Shown here: piece after piece, positions 38,580-49,200 of the stretch
Layout of the letters: every line of letters begins with the position of its first letter
How positions within the stretch are numbered: position 1 is the first letter of the stretch
Assembly (NCBI GenBank): GCA_016715325.1
Contig: JADKAL010000014.1
Coordinates: 62,001-126,000 of the forward strand
Reading direction: 5' to 3'
From: Methylococcaceae bacterium
Lineage (GTDB): Bacteria; Pseudomonadota; Gammaproteobacteria; Methylococcales; Methylomonadaceae
Length of the DNA: 64,000 nucleotides
The notes under the pieces: generated by a model
Database searches by the model: none
What the model was told of the DNA's origin: nothing
Seen by the model: the letters and a program-made list of their open reading frames with translations, nothing else
Program-made: the position numbers and the translations under genes

Positions 38580-39542
38580 TCAACCTAGCTTTTTTCCCTG
38601 GGCTTGGTGGGAATTTAAAAAAGCCTGGATGGGAAGCCTTTTTCCGCCCGGCAATTGCACTTCATGTAAACGTAATAAGCCATCGCCAGTTACCACATCG
38701 AGCGATTTATTTGTACAAAGTATCGTGCCGGGAGCGTATTTTTGATCGTATATTTGATCGGATATTTGATCGGATATTAACGGTTCGGATCGCCAAATCC
38801 TGAGTATTTGATCGTCGTAAAGTGTTTGCGCAACCGGCCAAGGGTTAAGTCCGCGAATTTTTCTATCCAAAACGTCTGCGGGTTGCGTCCAATCCAATTC
38901 GGCTTCGCTTTTAGTGAGTTTTTCCGCGTTAGTGACTAAGTTTTCATCCTGCATTTCCGCTTGAAGGGTTCCCGACTCTAGTTGGTTGATGACTTTTGCC
39001 AAGCCCACAGCGCCGAGTTCCGATAAAGTATTGTATAAATCTTCCGAGGTGTCTCGATTAGAAATGGCGTACTCCTCTTTGTGTAACATATCGCCGGCAT
39101 CCAGTTTATGGATGATCCGCATGATCGTTACACCTGTTTTTTCATCGCCCGCCATGAGCGACCGTTGAATGGGCGCCGCGCCGCGCCAACGCGGAAGCAA
39201 GGAACCGTGAACATTAATGCAACCGTATTTGGGAATATCCAGAATCGCTTGCGGTAGAATCATCCCATAAGCGACGACAACCATAAGATCGGGTTGCAAT
39301 TCGCTAAAGTGCTTTATTTCCGAATCGACTTTTAGACTGTCAGGTTGAAATACGGGAACTTCCGCGCTAAGCGCTAATTCTTTAACCGGACTGAATTGAA
39401 GCTTGCGCCCTCTTCCGGAAGGCCTATCCGGCTGCGTGTAAACAGCGCAAACCTCATGTTTGTCAGCAATTTCCTCAGAAGTTAAGAGTAGTTTCAAACT
39501 AGGAACAGCGAACTCGGGCGTTCCCGCAAAAATAATCCGCAT
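38580..39542 (-). CDS. fmt: Fmt, methionyl-tRNA formyltransferase
   Basis: 320 residues from ATG 39542 (MRIIFAGTPEFAVPSL). It formylates initiator Met-tRNA. Active-site region VHGSLLPRWRGAAPIQ is present, with the N-H-D set represented by NVHGS and the ITIMR...LDAGDML block. The start is one base after the def stop. A three-fold 12-bp tandem repeat (38741-38776) in the C-terminal domain adds SDQ/YDQ units and is in frame, so it should not disable the enzyme. Confidence 0.97.
   Translation of the reverse strand: MRIIFAGTPEFAVPSLKLLLTSEEIADKHEVCAVYTQPDRPSGRGRKLQFSPVKELALSAEVPVFQPDSLKVDSEIKHFSELQPDLMVVVAYGMILPQAILDIPKYGCINVHGSLLPRWRGAAPIQRSLMAGDEKTGVTIMRIIHKLDAGDMLHKEEYAISNRDTSEDLYNTLSELGAVGLAKVINQLESGTLQAEMQDENLVTNAEKLTKSEAELDWTQPADVLDRKIRGLNPWPVAQTLYDDQILRIWRSEPLISDQISDQIYDQKYAPGTILCTNKSLDVVTGDGLLRLHEVQLPGGKRLPIQAFLNSHQAQGKKLG
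38741..38776. repeat. In-frame 12-bp tandem repeat inside fmt
   Basis: Three copies of TTTGATCGGATA (first copy TTTGATCGTATA). On the coding strand they give ISDQ-ISDQ-IYDQ in the C-terminal tRNA-binding domain. Multiples of 12 bp keep the frame, so copy number could vary without breaking the gene. Confidence 0.9.
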
Positions 39543-39543
39543 G

Positions 39544-40050
39544 TTAGTTTTGTTCCAGTCTATGGATTTTATCCAGCTTTTTCTTAATACGTTCCCGTTT
39601 GAGCGAGGAAATGTAATCGACAAACAATTTGCCTTCTAAATGATCCAGTTCGTGCTGTATGCAAACGGCTAATAAGTCATCGGCCTCTAATTCAAAAGGG
39701 TTTCCTTCGTTATCCAGCGCTTTAACTTTAATCTTTTCGGCGCGCTTGACCTTTTCAAAAAAACCCGGAACCGACAGACAGCCTTCTTCGGATTCTTCCG
39801 TCCCTTCCTTTTCGATTATTACTGGATTAATCAAACACAAAGGGTCGTCTTTCTCCTCGCTAATATCGATGACAACAATCCGTTGATGAACGTTAACTTG
39901 GGTTGCCGCCAAACCGATGCCCTTAGCTGAATACATTGTTTCCAACATATCGTCGACCAATTTTTTAATATTTCGATCTACCGTTTTTACATCAACTGCT
40001 TTTTTTCGCAGCCTTTCATCGGGAAATTCGAGAATAGTTAGAATGCTCAA
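39544..40050 (-). CDS. def: Def, peptide deformylase
   Basis: 168 residues if started at the TTG at 40050 ([13 protein letters not shown]), which has GGAGAG at good distance; a longer frame up to 40098 adds 16 residues unlike the family. Metal-site motifs are all present: [19 protein letters not shown] and [12 protein letters not shown]. It removes formyl groups from nascent N-termini. First gene of def-fmt-rsmB, divergent from the LysM gene. Confidence 0.95.
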   Translation of the reverse strand: MSILTILEFPDERLRKKAVDVKTVDRNIKKLVDDMLETMYSAKGIGLAATQVNVHQRIVVIDISEEKDDPLCLINPVIIEKEGTEESEEGCLSVPGFFEKVKRAEKIKVKALDNEGNPFELEADDLLAVCIQHELDHLEGKLFVDYISSLKRERIKKKLDKIHRLEQN

Positions 40051-40146
40051 CAAACTCTCCACTATAATATGCAATACTGGAATTCTATATGAATTCATCT
40101 AAACTTTGAATTCATAATGATTAAAATGACGCCAAGGGAATCATCT

Positions 40147-41286
40147 ATGGTATTTCGTACGCTTTTAGGGTTATTAGTTTCTTTTATTTTTTCTTCGCAA
40201 ATGGTTTGGGCGCGAGGCGTGGACGAGGTTTCAATTAATCCCGCTCATCCAAGCCAATACACCGTTGTGGAAGGCGATACCCTATGGGATATATCGGCTA
40301 AATTCTTGAATAATCCGACACAATGGCCGGAGCTCTGGAGCTATAACAGCCAAATTAAAAACCCTCACCTGATCTATCCTGGCGATACGGTATATTTTTC
40401 GGTAGTCGAGGGTAAGCCCAGATTGAGTTTTTCCAAAGAGGCCGAAATCAGCCGGTATTCTCAAGGCAATACATCGAACGGCAATTGTGTCGTCAGCGAA
40501 GAAGACATCCACAATGGCCGTACCAGTTTTGCGATGGCGCAAGGCGGAAAATTATCCCCCTGCATCCGCGAAACCAGCTTTAAGAAAGCCATCGAATTAA
40601 TACCGACCGAAAATATCGCAAAATTCCTGACTTCGCCAAAAGTCGTCGGTGTCAACGATTTGAATTCCGCCCCATATGTCATCGATTTTGCCGGGGAACA
40701 TTTGGTTGCAGCAACGGGAGATAGTCTTTACGTTCGGTCTATTATCGCGCCGCAAAGCATGGCTTACACGATTTATCGTCCGGGAGAAACGTTTAAAAAT
40801 CCCGAAACCGGTGAGGTTTTAGGCTATGAAGCAAAATACATCGCCGAAGCGACGTTAGTCAAAGAAGGCGACCCGGCGAAGGTTTCCATCGATAAATCTA
40901 ACAGCGAAATTATGATTGGCGACCGCTTAATGCCGAAACCCGATGAGCAATTCGTCTTAAATTATTTCCCAAGACCGCCCGAGGAAAGCATTAAAGGTAA
41001 CATCATCTATGTACTGGACGGGGTTAATCAAATTGCCAAACTCAATGTCGTCGTCATCGATAAAGGCTCACAGGACGGATTGCTTCCGGGCCATGAACTC
41101 GATATTTTAAAACGAGGCAGAATTGCCCGGGATCAGTACAGCGTCATTAGAAACGATCAGGTCAAACTACCGGACGAAATAGCCGGTAAATTAATGGTTT
41201 TTCGTCCATTCGAACGTGTCAGTTATGCTTTGGTTATGAAATCCACACAGGCTATTCACGTTTTCGATAAAGTCCAAACCCCCTGA
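40147..41286 (+). CDS. LysM-domain peptidoglycan-binding protein
   Basis: 379 residues from ATG 40147, which has AAGGGA seven bases upstream; the frame opens at 40117. Signal peptide (LLGLLVSFIFSSQMVWA). One LysM domain at about 35-90 (YTVVEGDTLWDISAKFL...NPHLIYPGDTV). The remainder is a conserved C-terminal region without a motif I can name. LysM binds peptidoglycan glycan strands. Position upstream of dprA, opposite def, is typical in gamma-proteobacteria. Its stop overlaps the likely dprA start. Confidence 0.92.
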   Translation: MVFRTLLGLLVSFIFSSQMVWARGVDEVSINPAHPSQYTVVEGDTLWDISAKFLNNPTQWPELWSYNSQIKNPHLIYPGDTVYFSVVEGKPRLSFSKEAEISRYSQGNTSNGNCVVSEEDIHNGRTSFAMAQGGKLSPCIRETSFKKAIELIPTENIAKFLTSPKVVGVNDLNSAPYVIDFAGEHLVAATGDSLYVRSIIAPQSMAYTIYRPGETFKNPETGEVLGYEAKYIAEATLVKEGDPAKVSIDKSNSEIMIGDRLMPKPDEQFVLNYFPRPPEESIKGNIIYVLDGVNQIAKLNVVVIDKGSQDGLLPGHELDILKRGRIARDQYSVIRNDQVKLPDEIAGKLMVFRPFERVSYALVMKSTQAIHVFDKVQTP

Positions 41287-42389
41287 ACACCTTAGATAAT
41301 TCAAACCATGACGGCATCAAATTCTGGTTGTTACTTTTACGTACGCCAGGATTTGGCGGCAGATCGTTTTTAAGATTGCTGGAAAAATACACGCCGGCAC
41401 AACTCTTTACAGATACCGGCATCGCTCAATTTGAACTAGGCTTGAAAAGCGACATTGTTCAAGCTATAAAAAATCCGGATTGGTCTTTGATTGACGGCGA
41501 TCTAGCATGGCTGGAGCAAAAAAATAATACCGCCATCACGCTAAACGACAGCCATTTCCCGCCTTTACTCAAGGAAATTCCGGATCCGCCGCCGATACTT
41601 TTCGTACGAGGCAATCCCGAATTGTTGTCGAAGCCGCAAATAGCCATCGTCGGCAGCCGAAATCCTTCGACAATCGGTATGGAAACGGCCGCCGCATTTG
41701 CTAAAACGTTAAGCCAGCACGGTTTTGTTATTACCAGCGGTTTGGCGCTTGGCATCGATGCTTCGAGTCACCAAGGAGCGCTCGACGCGAAGGGTTATAC
41801 GATTGCTGTGGCTGGCACGGGGCTGGATCGCGTCTACCCGGCCCGACATTTGGATTTGGCCACCGAAATCGTCAATACCGGGGCTATGGTGTCCGAATTC
41901 CCGCCGGGAACCTTAGCAAAAGCGAATCATTTTCCCAGGCGCAATCGTATTATAAGCGGCTTATGTCAAGGGCTGCTGGTGGTCGAGGCCGCCAGAAGCA
42001 GCGGTTCTTTGATCACTGCCCGGATGGCCTTGGAACAAAACCGCGAAGTGTTTGCCATACCCGGCTCAATCCACAACCCGCTTGCCCGAGGCTGCAACGC
42101 GCTTATTCGCGAGGGAGCGAAACTGGTTGAGACCACGCAAGATATTCTTGAAGAATTTAGTCAATATATTCAAGAAGATAAAAATTATCCTCAGGAAGAA
42201 CTACAAACAACGCTTGACCTGGAGCTGCAAACACTATTGAATCGCATCATGTTCAGCCCGACAGCCATCGATAAACTGGTCGAAGAAACGGGAAATTCGG
42301 TTGAAGTGATTTCATCCATGTTATTGATTTTAGAGTTGCAAGGTTATATTGAATCGAACGCGGGCGGCTGCTACACGCGCTTGAAATAA
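41283..42389 (+). CDS. dprA: DprA (Smf), DNA-processing protein
   Basis: Rossmann-like core with the family motifs AIVGSRNPSTIGMETAAAFA, SGLALGIDASSHQGAL, FPPGTLAKANHFPRRNRIISGL and PGSIHNPLARGCNALIREGA; C-terminal winged-helix region. DprA loads RecA on incoming single-stranded DNA during natural transformation. The frame lacks an ATG. The first TTG (41328) would cut off native-looking residues; upstream the only candidate is CTG at 41283 overlapping the preceding stop (CTGA). From there the length is 368 residues. Start therefore uncertain; a small sequence error in the first codons is also possible. Confidence 0.9.
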   Translation: MNTLDNSNHDGIKFWLLLLRTPGFGGRSFLRLLEKYTPAQLFTDTGIAQFELGLKSDIVQAIKNPDWSLIDGDLAWLEQKNNTAITLNDSHFPPLLKEIPDPPPILFVRGNPELLSKPQIAIVGSRNPSTIGMETAAAFAKTLSQHGFVITSGLALGIDASSHQGALDAKGYTIAVAGTGLDRVYPARHLDLATEIVNTGAMVSEFPPGTLAKANHFPRRNRIISGLCQGLLVVEAARSSGSLITARMALEQNREVFAIPGSIHNPLARGCNALIREGAKLVETTQDILEEFSQYIQEDKNYPQEELQTTLDLELQTLLNRIMFSPTAIDKLVEETGNSVEVISSMLLILELQGYIESNAGGCYTRLK

Positions 42390-42401
42390 TCCAAAGAAAC
42401 T

Positions 42402-42869
42402 ATGAAAGAAACTATTTTTGATGTTTTGATGTATCTTTTCGAACACTATATGGAAGACGAGATGGAGCTCGTACCGGATAGTGATAACGTCAGAACCGAA
42501 TTATTGGCGGCAGGATTTGAACCCATCGAAGTCAACAAAGCCTTCGATTGGCTGAAATCCTTGAGTTCGCAACGCGCAATCAAGCCGACAATCTCTACCT
42601 CTTTCCGAATTTTCAGTCATGAGGAAAACGCGAAACTCGATGTAGAGTGCCGCGACCTGCTGATGTTTTTGGAACGTTGCGGGATATTAAGTTCAGCCAA
42701 CCGAGAGGTAGTCATCGACCGCGCATTGGCATTGGACGATGAAGAGCTGTCCATTGAAAAGCTCAAATGGATTGTATTGCTCGTGCTGCTCAGTCAACCG
42801 GACGAAGAAATAGCATTTTCCAGAATGGAAGACATTGTTTACGATCTTGTACCCACCTACTTAAATTAA
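42402..42869 (+). CDS. smg: Smg (DUF494) family protein
   Basis: 155 residues, acidic. Starts MKETIFDVLMYLFEHYMEDE, typical of Smg. The function is unknown; the gene is almost always found between dprA and topA in gamma-proteobacteria. Confidence 0.93.
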   Translation: MKETIFDVLMYLFEHYMEDEMELVPDSDNVRTELLAAGFEPIEVNKAFDWLKSLSSQRAIKPTISTSFRIFSHEENAKLDVECRDLLMFLERCGILSSANREVVIDRALALDDEELSIEKLKWIVLLVLLSQPDEEIAFSRMEDIVYDLVPTYLN

Positions 42870-42896
42870 ATCAGTCCCGCTCGCATTGTTGATCGA

Positions 42897-45212
42897 ATGA
42901 GCAAGAATCTCGTTATTGTAGAATCCCCGGCTAAAGCCAAAACTATTGAAAAATACCTAGGTAAAGACTTTACGGTCTTGGCTTCCTACGGACATGTCCG
43001 CGATCTTGTGCCCAAGGAAGGCGCCGTCGATCCGGACAATGACTTTGCCATGAAATACGAAGTCATCGACCGTAACCAGAAACATGTACAAAACATCAGC
43101 AAAGCACTTAAAGCTGCAGACGCCCTATATTTAGCGACCGACCCCGATCGCGAAGGCGAAGCCATTTCGTGGCACTTATACGAACTGCTTAAAGAAAAAA
43201 AGTTACTGAAAGATAAGCCCGTGCATCGGGTTGTGTTCCACGAAATCACCAAAAAAGCCGTTACCGAGGCGATTGCTCATCCCGAGCAGTTATCCATTAA
43301 CTTAATCAATGCACAACAAGCGCGCCGTGCCTTAGATTATTTAGTCGGATTTAAGTTATCGCCCTTATTGTGGAAAAAAATTCGTAGAGGGCTTTCGGCA
43401 GGCCGTGTGCAAAGTCCTGCGTTGCGGATGATTGTCGAACGCGAACTCGAAATTGAAGCGTTTAAAACACGAGAATACTGGACCATAGACGCTGAATTAA
43501 CGGCACAGGATCAGGTTTTCAAAGCCAAACTGACGCATCTAAATACCGAAAAACTCAACCAATTCAGTATAACGAACGCCCAAGATGCGGAACAAACGCG
43601 GCAAATGCTTTTGGATGTCGCCGACGGCCAATTAGTCGTCAGCAAAATCGAAAAAAAGCAGCAAAACCGAAATCCTGCTCCGCCTTTTACGACATCGACC
43701 TTACAGCAAGAAGCATCGCGTAAACTCGGTTTTACCACCAAGCGCACGATGATGGTGGCCCAGCAACTCTACGAAGGTATCGATATCGGCGGAGAAACCG
43801 CCGGTTTGATTACTTATATGCGTACCGATTCGGTTAATCTTTCATTGGAAGCGGTGCAGGACATACGGTCATTAATCGCTGAAAATTACGGGCCAGAAAA
43901 CGTTCCTAAGGAACCGAGGCTTTACAAAACCAAGTCGAAAAATGCACAGGAAGCACACGAGGCGATAAGGCCTACTTATCCGCGTCATTTGCCAAGTCAG
44001 CTGAAAACCCACCTTAGCGCAGAGCAATACAAGCTCTACGACCTGATATGGAAGCGAACCATCGCATGCCAGATGACCCACGCCGTTCTGAACCTTATCG
44101 CTGTTGATTTTACCTGTGATAATGAAAAGCACATTTTCAGGGCGACCGGTTCCAGTATTGCCAAGCCGGGATTTATGGCGGTCTACCTAGAAGGTAAAGA
44201 CGATTCCAAAGAAAGCGATGATAAAGAGAGCTTTCTGCCTGCGATGGAAGAAGGACGGCCAATAAAACTGAATGACATTCTCGCCGGGCAACACTTTACC
44301 GAACCGCCGCCCCGTTACGGCGAAGCCAGTTTGGTAAAGGCGCTGGAAGATCACGGCATTGGTCGTCCTTCGACATACGCCACGATTATCTCGACCTTAC
44401 AAAATCGCGAATACGTCAGTTTGGAAAGCAAGCGATTCTATCCGACCGATGTCGGCAGGATTGTAAATAAATTTTTGACCGAACACTTTACCAAATACGT
44501 GGATTACGATTTTACCGCGAATTTGGAAGACGAACTCGATGCAGTATCGCGCGGTGAGATGGAATGGATTCCGTTAATGAGCAGTTTCTGGCAGCCTTTT
44601 AACACTTTAATTCATGAAAAGGAAGAGCAGGTTCAACGCAAGGATGTCACCCAGGAAGCAATTGATGAAAAGTGTCCGCAATGCAATAGTGCATTGTCCA
44701 TCCGCTTAGGACGGAACGGGCGATTTATCGGCTGCACAAACTATCCTGAATGTTCTTACACCCGCAATCTAAATGACGATTCTGCAGCTACAGCTGCCGC
44801 GCCCGAAACCGTTGAAGGTCGTGTTTGTCCGAAATGCGAATCGCCTTTAGTCATCAAAGCCGGTCGTTACGGCAAGTTTATCGGTTGTAGCGCCTACCCG
44901 AAATGCAAGCATATCGAGCCGATAGAAAAACCGCAGGATACGCAAGTCGAATGCCCTCAATGCAAAAAGGGCAGCATCCTTAAACGTAAGTCTCGCAATG
45001 GGAAGGTATTTTATTCCTGTTCCGAATACCCAAAATGCAATTATGCGCTTTGGGATGCGCCAATAAACGAAAGTTGCCCGGAATGCCATTGGCCCGTGCT
45101 TACGGTCAAGCAAACCAAAACCCGTGGCGTTGAGAAAGTGTGTCCGCAAAAAGATTGCAAATACGCCACGCCTTATGAAGGCGATCCTGACGATGTTCAG
45201 GGACCCAAATAA
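42897..45212 (+). CDS. topA: TopA, DNA topoisomerase I
   Basis: 771 residues. TOPRIM domain with VESPAKAKTIEKYLG and DPDREGEAISWHL. The active-site tyrosine is in GLITYMRTDSVNLS (about residue 308). The toroid region has GRPSTYATII. Four C-terminal Zn-ribbon units follow (CPQCNSAL, CPKCESPL, CPQCKKGS, CPECHWPV). It relaxes negative supercoils with a 5'-phosphotyrosine link. Confidence 0.98.
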   Translation: MSKNLVIVESPAKAKTIEKYLGKDFTVLASYGHVRDLVPKEGAVDPDNDFAMKYEVIDRNQKHVQNISKALKAADALYLATDPDREGEAISWHLYELLKEKKLLKDKPVHRVVFHEITKKAVTEAIAHPEQLSINLINAQQARRALDYLVGFKLSPLLWKKIRRGLSAGRVQSPALRMIVERELEIEAFKTREYWTIDAELTAQDQVFKAKLTHLNTEKLNQFSITNAQDAEQTRQMLLDVADGQLVVSKIEKKQQNRNPAPPFTTSTLQQEASRKLGFTTKRTMMVAQQLYEGIDIGGETAGLITYMRTDSVNLSLEAVQDIRSLIAENYGPENVPKEPRLYKTKSKNAQEAHEAIRPTYPRHLPSQLKTHLSAEQYKLYDLIWKRTIACQMTHAVLNLIAVDFTCDNEKHIFRATGSSIAKPGFMAVYLEGKDDSKESDDKESFLPAMEEGRPIKLNDILAGQHFTEPPPRYGEASLVKALEDHGIGRPSTYATIISTLQNREYVSLESKRFYPTDVGRIVNKFLTEHFTKYVDYDFTANLEDELDAVSRGEMEWIPLMSSFWQPFNTLIHEKEEQVQRKDVTQEAIDEKCPQCNSALSIRLGRNGRFIGCTNYPECSYTRNLNDDSAATAAAPETVEGRVCPKCESPLVIKAGRYGKFIGCSAYPKCKHIEPIEKPQDTQVECPQCKKGSILKRKSRNGKVFYSCSEYPKCNYALWDAPINESCPECHWPVLTVKQTKTRGVEKVCPQKDCKYATPYEGDPDDVQGPK

Positions 45213-45243
45213 AGGACTTCGAAAAAATTCTGACTATTTATCC

Positions 45244-45342
45244 GGCCTTATGAAGTCTTAACTTCCGTTCGCCTTGAGCCTGTCGAAAGGCTTTATGTGC
45301 TTCGACTAGCTCAGCACGAACGGTTCAAACATTTAAAGGCCG
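45244..45342. repeat. Dispersed palindromic repeat, copy 2 (REP/MITE-like)
   Basis: About 99 bp downstream of topA. Starts GGCCTTATGAAGTCTTAA, contains the imperfect inverted core CCGTTCGCCTTGAGCCTGTC...GCTTCGACTAGCTCAGCACG, and ends TTTAAAGGCC. Related to the copy at 8171-8263. A half-copy-like piece (CTGAGCGTGTCGAAGGACG) lies at about 45422-45441. It could act as a terminator hairpin for topA. Confidence 0.8.
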
Positions 45343-45454
45343 AATCAATATTAAATTGGTTAAAAGCGACCTATAACCGACAAATCACAACACTGTATTT
45401 TCTAGCGCTATTTCTATGAAACTGAGCGTGTCGAAGGACGAATACAGAGCTTCC

Positions 45455-45865
45455 TTAAGTCAAACTCATTAAATAGCTTTGCAGATTAATGCCTTTGTAC
45501 CCCAAACCCAATTTCTTGCGGATATGCTTGCGGTGAATACTCACAGTACCCGACGAGATCGATAACGCTGTTGCAATATCTTTTGTGGGCAAACCCTGCC
45601 TAACCATCGACGCCACCAGGGTTTCGACCGGACTTAAGCGGCTATAGGCCGCCGCTAAATTGGTCGAACTGCCATAAGCTTTCACTAAGTGTTGCAGGTT
45701 AATTTCGAGAATATTAATGAGCCGGGCAGTCTGCATGGGATCCGAACCGGTTTGCCTTAATTTTTCCAGCAACGGCATCAAGGTCGCTTCAACTTCTTGC
45801 GAAAGCGCGCATTGGGCATCGGACAAAATCGCTGCGCTGTTATTGCACACACCTTTACTCGTCAT
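45455..45865 (-). CDS. Small LuxR-type (GerE) HTH regulator
   Basis: 136 residues. The C-terminal 60 residues are a LuxR-type helix-turn-helix (LSPVETLVASMVRQGLPTKD then ISSGTVSIHRKHIRKKLGL), preceded by a helical stretch (EVEATLMPLLEKLRQTGSDP). It is a clear paralog of the last 130 residues of the large PAS protein at 46.3-50.3 kb, with near-identical HTH residues, so it probably binds the same sites and may compete or heterodimerise. It has no sensory domain. Confidence 0.85.
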   Translation of the reverse strand: MTSKGVCNNSAAILSDAQCALSQEVEATLMPLLEKLRQTGSDPMQTARLINILEINLQHLVKAYGSSTNLAAAYSRLSPVETLVASMVRQGLPTKDIATALSISSGTVSIHRKHIRKKLGLGYKGINLQSYLMSLT

Positions 45866-46252
45866 ATTCCACCCATTTGAATATGCTACTGCATAACTTC
45901 ATTTAACAGTTTCTGCAAAGAAAGTATTGAAATGATAGAGTAATTCTTAAGGTCTCTCTTAATAATTTCATCAACACGTGACCGATTTAGTTCGCGATGA
46001 GATTGTCTAAAAGTCAATAAAATCAACTTAATAAGATATACCATAGCAAACCGTCCGGTAATTTAAATTTTTACATGTTGAAGCAACTCGACCGATTCAA
46101 TACCAACCGCCTACCTATTAGAGGATTTTTTTAAACTACGTTTATTTTCATCGCGATAACGAATGTCGGCAAGCGCTTTGGAAGGTGTATTAGCGGATAT
46201 GAAATAGGTATAGAAAATACCCTGTGTGCAGAGAGACGATTGTTAGCGGCAT
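45866..46252. other. Intergenic region between the two LuxR-type genes
   Basis: AT-rich; no supported gene. It should hold the promoter of the small regulator (minus strand). A short minus-strand frame (KALADIRYRDENKRSLKK) at about 46130-46190 looks protein-like but is too short to assign. No clear terminator for the large PAS gene. Confidence 0.4.
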
Positions 46253-49200
46253 TTATTCCGTTAACGACATTAAATAAATGTGGAGATTATCTTTTTTTCC
46301 ATCCAAGCCCAGCTTTTTACGGATGTGTTTTCTATGGATGCTGACGGTGCCGGGCGCAATATTCAAACCGGCGGCTATGACTTTAGTCGGCTGACCTTGC
46401 CTGATCATGGCAGCGACCTGCGTTTCGATCGGCGTCAGCTTTTGATAAATTGAAGCTAAATTGCCCGAATACCCGTAAGATTGAACCAATTGTACGAAAT
46501 TATCTTCAATTAGTTTGATAAGCCGGATGGTTTGTAAACGGCCGGCACTGATCGTTTTCAATTTTTTCAGAAGCGGCATAACTGTGGCTTCGACTTCATC
46601 GGTAAAAGCGATCCTGGTTTCGGATTTATCGCTTTCGCGCTGTCTGAGCAATACGCTCAACGCTGTATTGATTTCCACCGTTTCGTTTTTTATTCTTTCC
46701 AGTTCTTCATGAGAGGTTGCGACTTGGTTTTCTAAACGGTTGCGGGCGTCTAAAAGCACTTTTTCCGCTTGTTTTTGAACCGTTATGTCAACCATAGTGC
46801 CGACATAATGCGTCAATATTCCCTTCTCGTCGGCTACTCGGGTAATAGTTTGCAAAACCGGAAATAGCTGACCGTTTTTACGCTTATTCCAGATTTCGCC
46901 TTGCCAATAACCTTCGCGGGCAACCGTTTCCAAAATAGTATCGTAAAATGCCTTATCATGCAGGTCTGAACCTAAGATAGCCGGGGTTTTCCCGACCACT
47001 TCTTTCGCTTTGTAACCGGTAATTCGAGTAAATGCCTCGTTTACCTTTAGAATCACCCGCTTTATATCTGTCACTATAATACTTTCTTGTGCATTAAATG
47101 CCGCCGCCGCAATACGTAACTCCTCTTCGTATTTTTTTCGTTCGGTAATGTCGCGGCCCACCGTTTGGGTTTCCACCCATCGGTTATTCTTATCGAAAAA
47201 GGTCTGGTTGACGAACTGCACCCAGCGCACCTTGCCTTTTGCTGCGATAACGCGATTCTCGATGGTGACAATCGGATTCGTGCGCGAAACGCTTGCTAAT
47301 TTTTCCAGCACCATCGGAAGATCCTCTGGAAACACCACGGGCTGCCATTTTTGGCCTTCCAATTCTGCCTTGGCTTTACCGAATAAACGGCAGAATGCCT
47401 CGTTGACGTAGACCAAGGTTCCGTCCGGTTTATAGCGGCAAATAATTTCCGTCTGGTTTTCCAGCAAGTGCCGGTAGCGGGCTTCGCTTTCCCGCAGTGC
47501 AATTTCTGCCTGTTTACGTGTAGTAATATTTTGATGGACGATAACAGCGCCGGTCGTGTCGTTCTGAATCAACTGGACGACAAACATTAAAAACCAGCGC
47601 TTCTCCTGCGGGCTATCGCAGGGGTATTCCATGCTGAATTGTTCGCTTGCGCCGCCCAAAACCGATTCAATGCCGATAAGGGCGCGGGCGGCATCGTCGT
47701 CATTCATGGCGGATGAATGTCGGCAGACTTCCAGGTAATTGGCGCCTATCGAAAGCTCTTTGGATTCAACTGAACTATTTTTTCGCGCAAACCTCGTCCA
47801 CGCCTCATTAACGGTGATGATTCTGCCATTCGAATCGATAACGGCGATGTGCGCCGGAAAGGCCTCTAATATCTTGCGGTTGAGTTCCTCGCTCCAGCGC
47901 AGGCTGCGTTCAATCGATTGTTGTTCCGTAACATCCCGGCTGATGCCGAAAATCCCGGTAAAATTTCCCTTTTGATCGAACTGCGGCCACTTGCTGGTAC
48001 TAACCCAGCCTTGATGGCCGTTTTCATCAACATAAGGTTCTAACTGATTTAGTAAGGTTTTGCCAGCGTTTATAACCGGCAGTTCCGTTTCAAAATAGGC
48101 TTTGGCCCTATTCTTTGGGAACACGTCAAACAGGGATTTGCCAACCATGTCACGCCATTTTTCCTTTCCGACAATCTTTGCGAACGAATTACTGCAAAAC
48201 CGGAAACGGTTATCGGCGCCTTTGTAATATACATAATCGGAGGTGTTTTCCAGGAATGCACCAAAGTCGCGGTTCAACTCGTTTAGCTTTTCTTCAAGCT
48301 GCCTGCGTTCGGTAATGTCGATAAAGTCGGCAACATAATGGGTAATGTCGCCTTGATTGTCGGTGACGGCGGTTATGCTGATAGCCATGAGGAAGGGTTC
48401 GCCGCTTTTACGTTTTTCCCAGATTTCCCCTCGCCAATAACCGTCTTGAAATACATTGGCCCAAATCTCCATGAATTGGTCCGTTTTATGACGTTTGGAA
48501 TCGAAAAACGACAAGCTTGCGGCTTCTTCGGCACTAAATCCAGTGACCCGACAGAATGCCTTGTTGACGCGCAGTATTTTCTTATTTGCATCGGCTATTG
48601 CGATGCTGTCCTGGGTTTCAAAAGTGGCAGCTGCTATGCTGATTTGTTCGACACGTTTGCGTTCGGTAATTTCTTCCGACATCATCATAATGCCGCCTAT
48701 TTCCCCATTGGCATAAAACCAGGGCGCCACGCTCCAATTCAGAAACTGTATTATTCCGTCCTTTCGCTCAAAGCGGTCTTCAGTTGCACTGAGCGACTCT
48801 CCCGCCAAGGCGTGTTGATGAATTATTTTCCAGCGTTCAGGTATTTCAGGAAATATATCATAATGGCTTCGTCCCCGGATATCACCTTTCAGCCGATAAT
48901 CCATTTTCCAGCGTTTACTGACGGCTAAATAGCGCATGTTCTTGTCAACCATCACGATAGCAGCCGGTACTTGCTCGACAAATAGCATCAAGCGGTCACG
49001 ATCTTCGCGATCGCGCTGCAGGGCTTCGGCTTGTTTTCGTTCGGTAATATCGTTGATAGCGGCAACATAGTGGGTTGTTGCCCCGTCCTCATTCTTAACG
49101 CCGGAGATCATTAGCCACATCGGGAAAATCTCGCCGTCTTTGCGCTTGCCCCAGAGTTCGCCTTCCCATACACCGTATTGACTAATTAGTGACCTGACAA

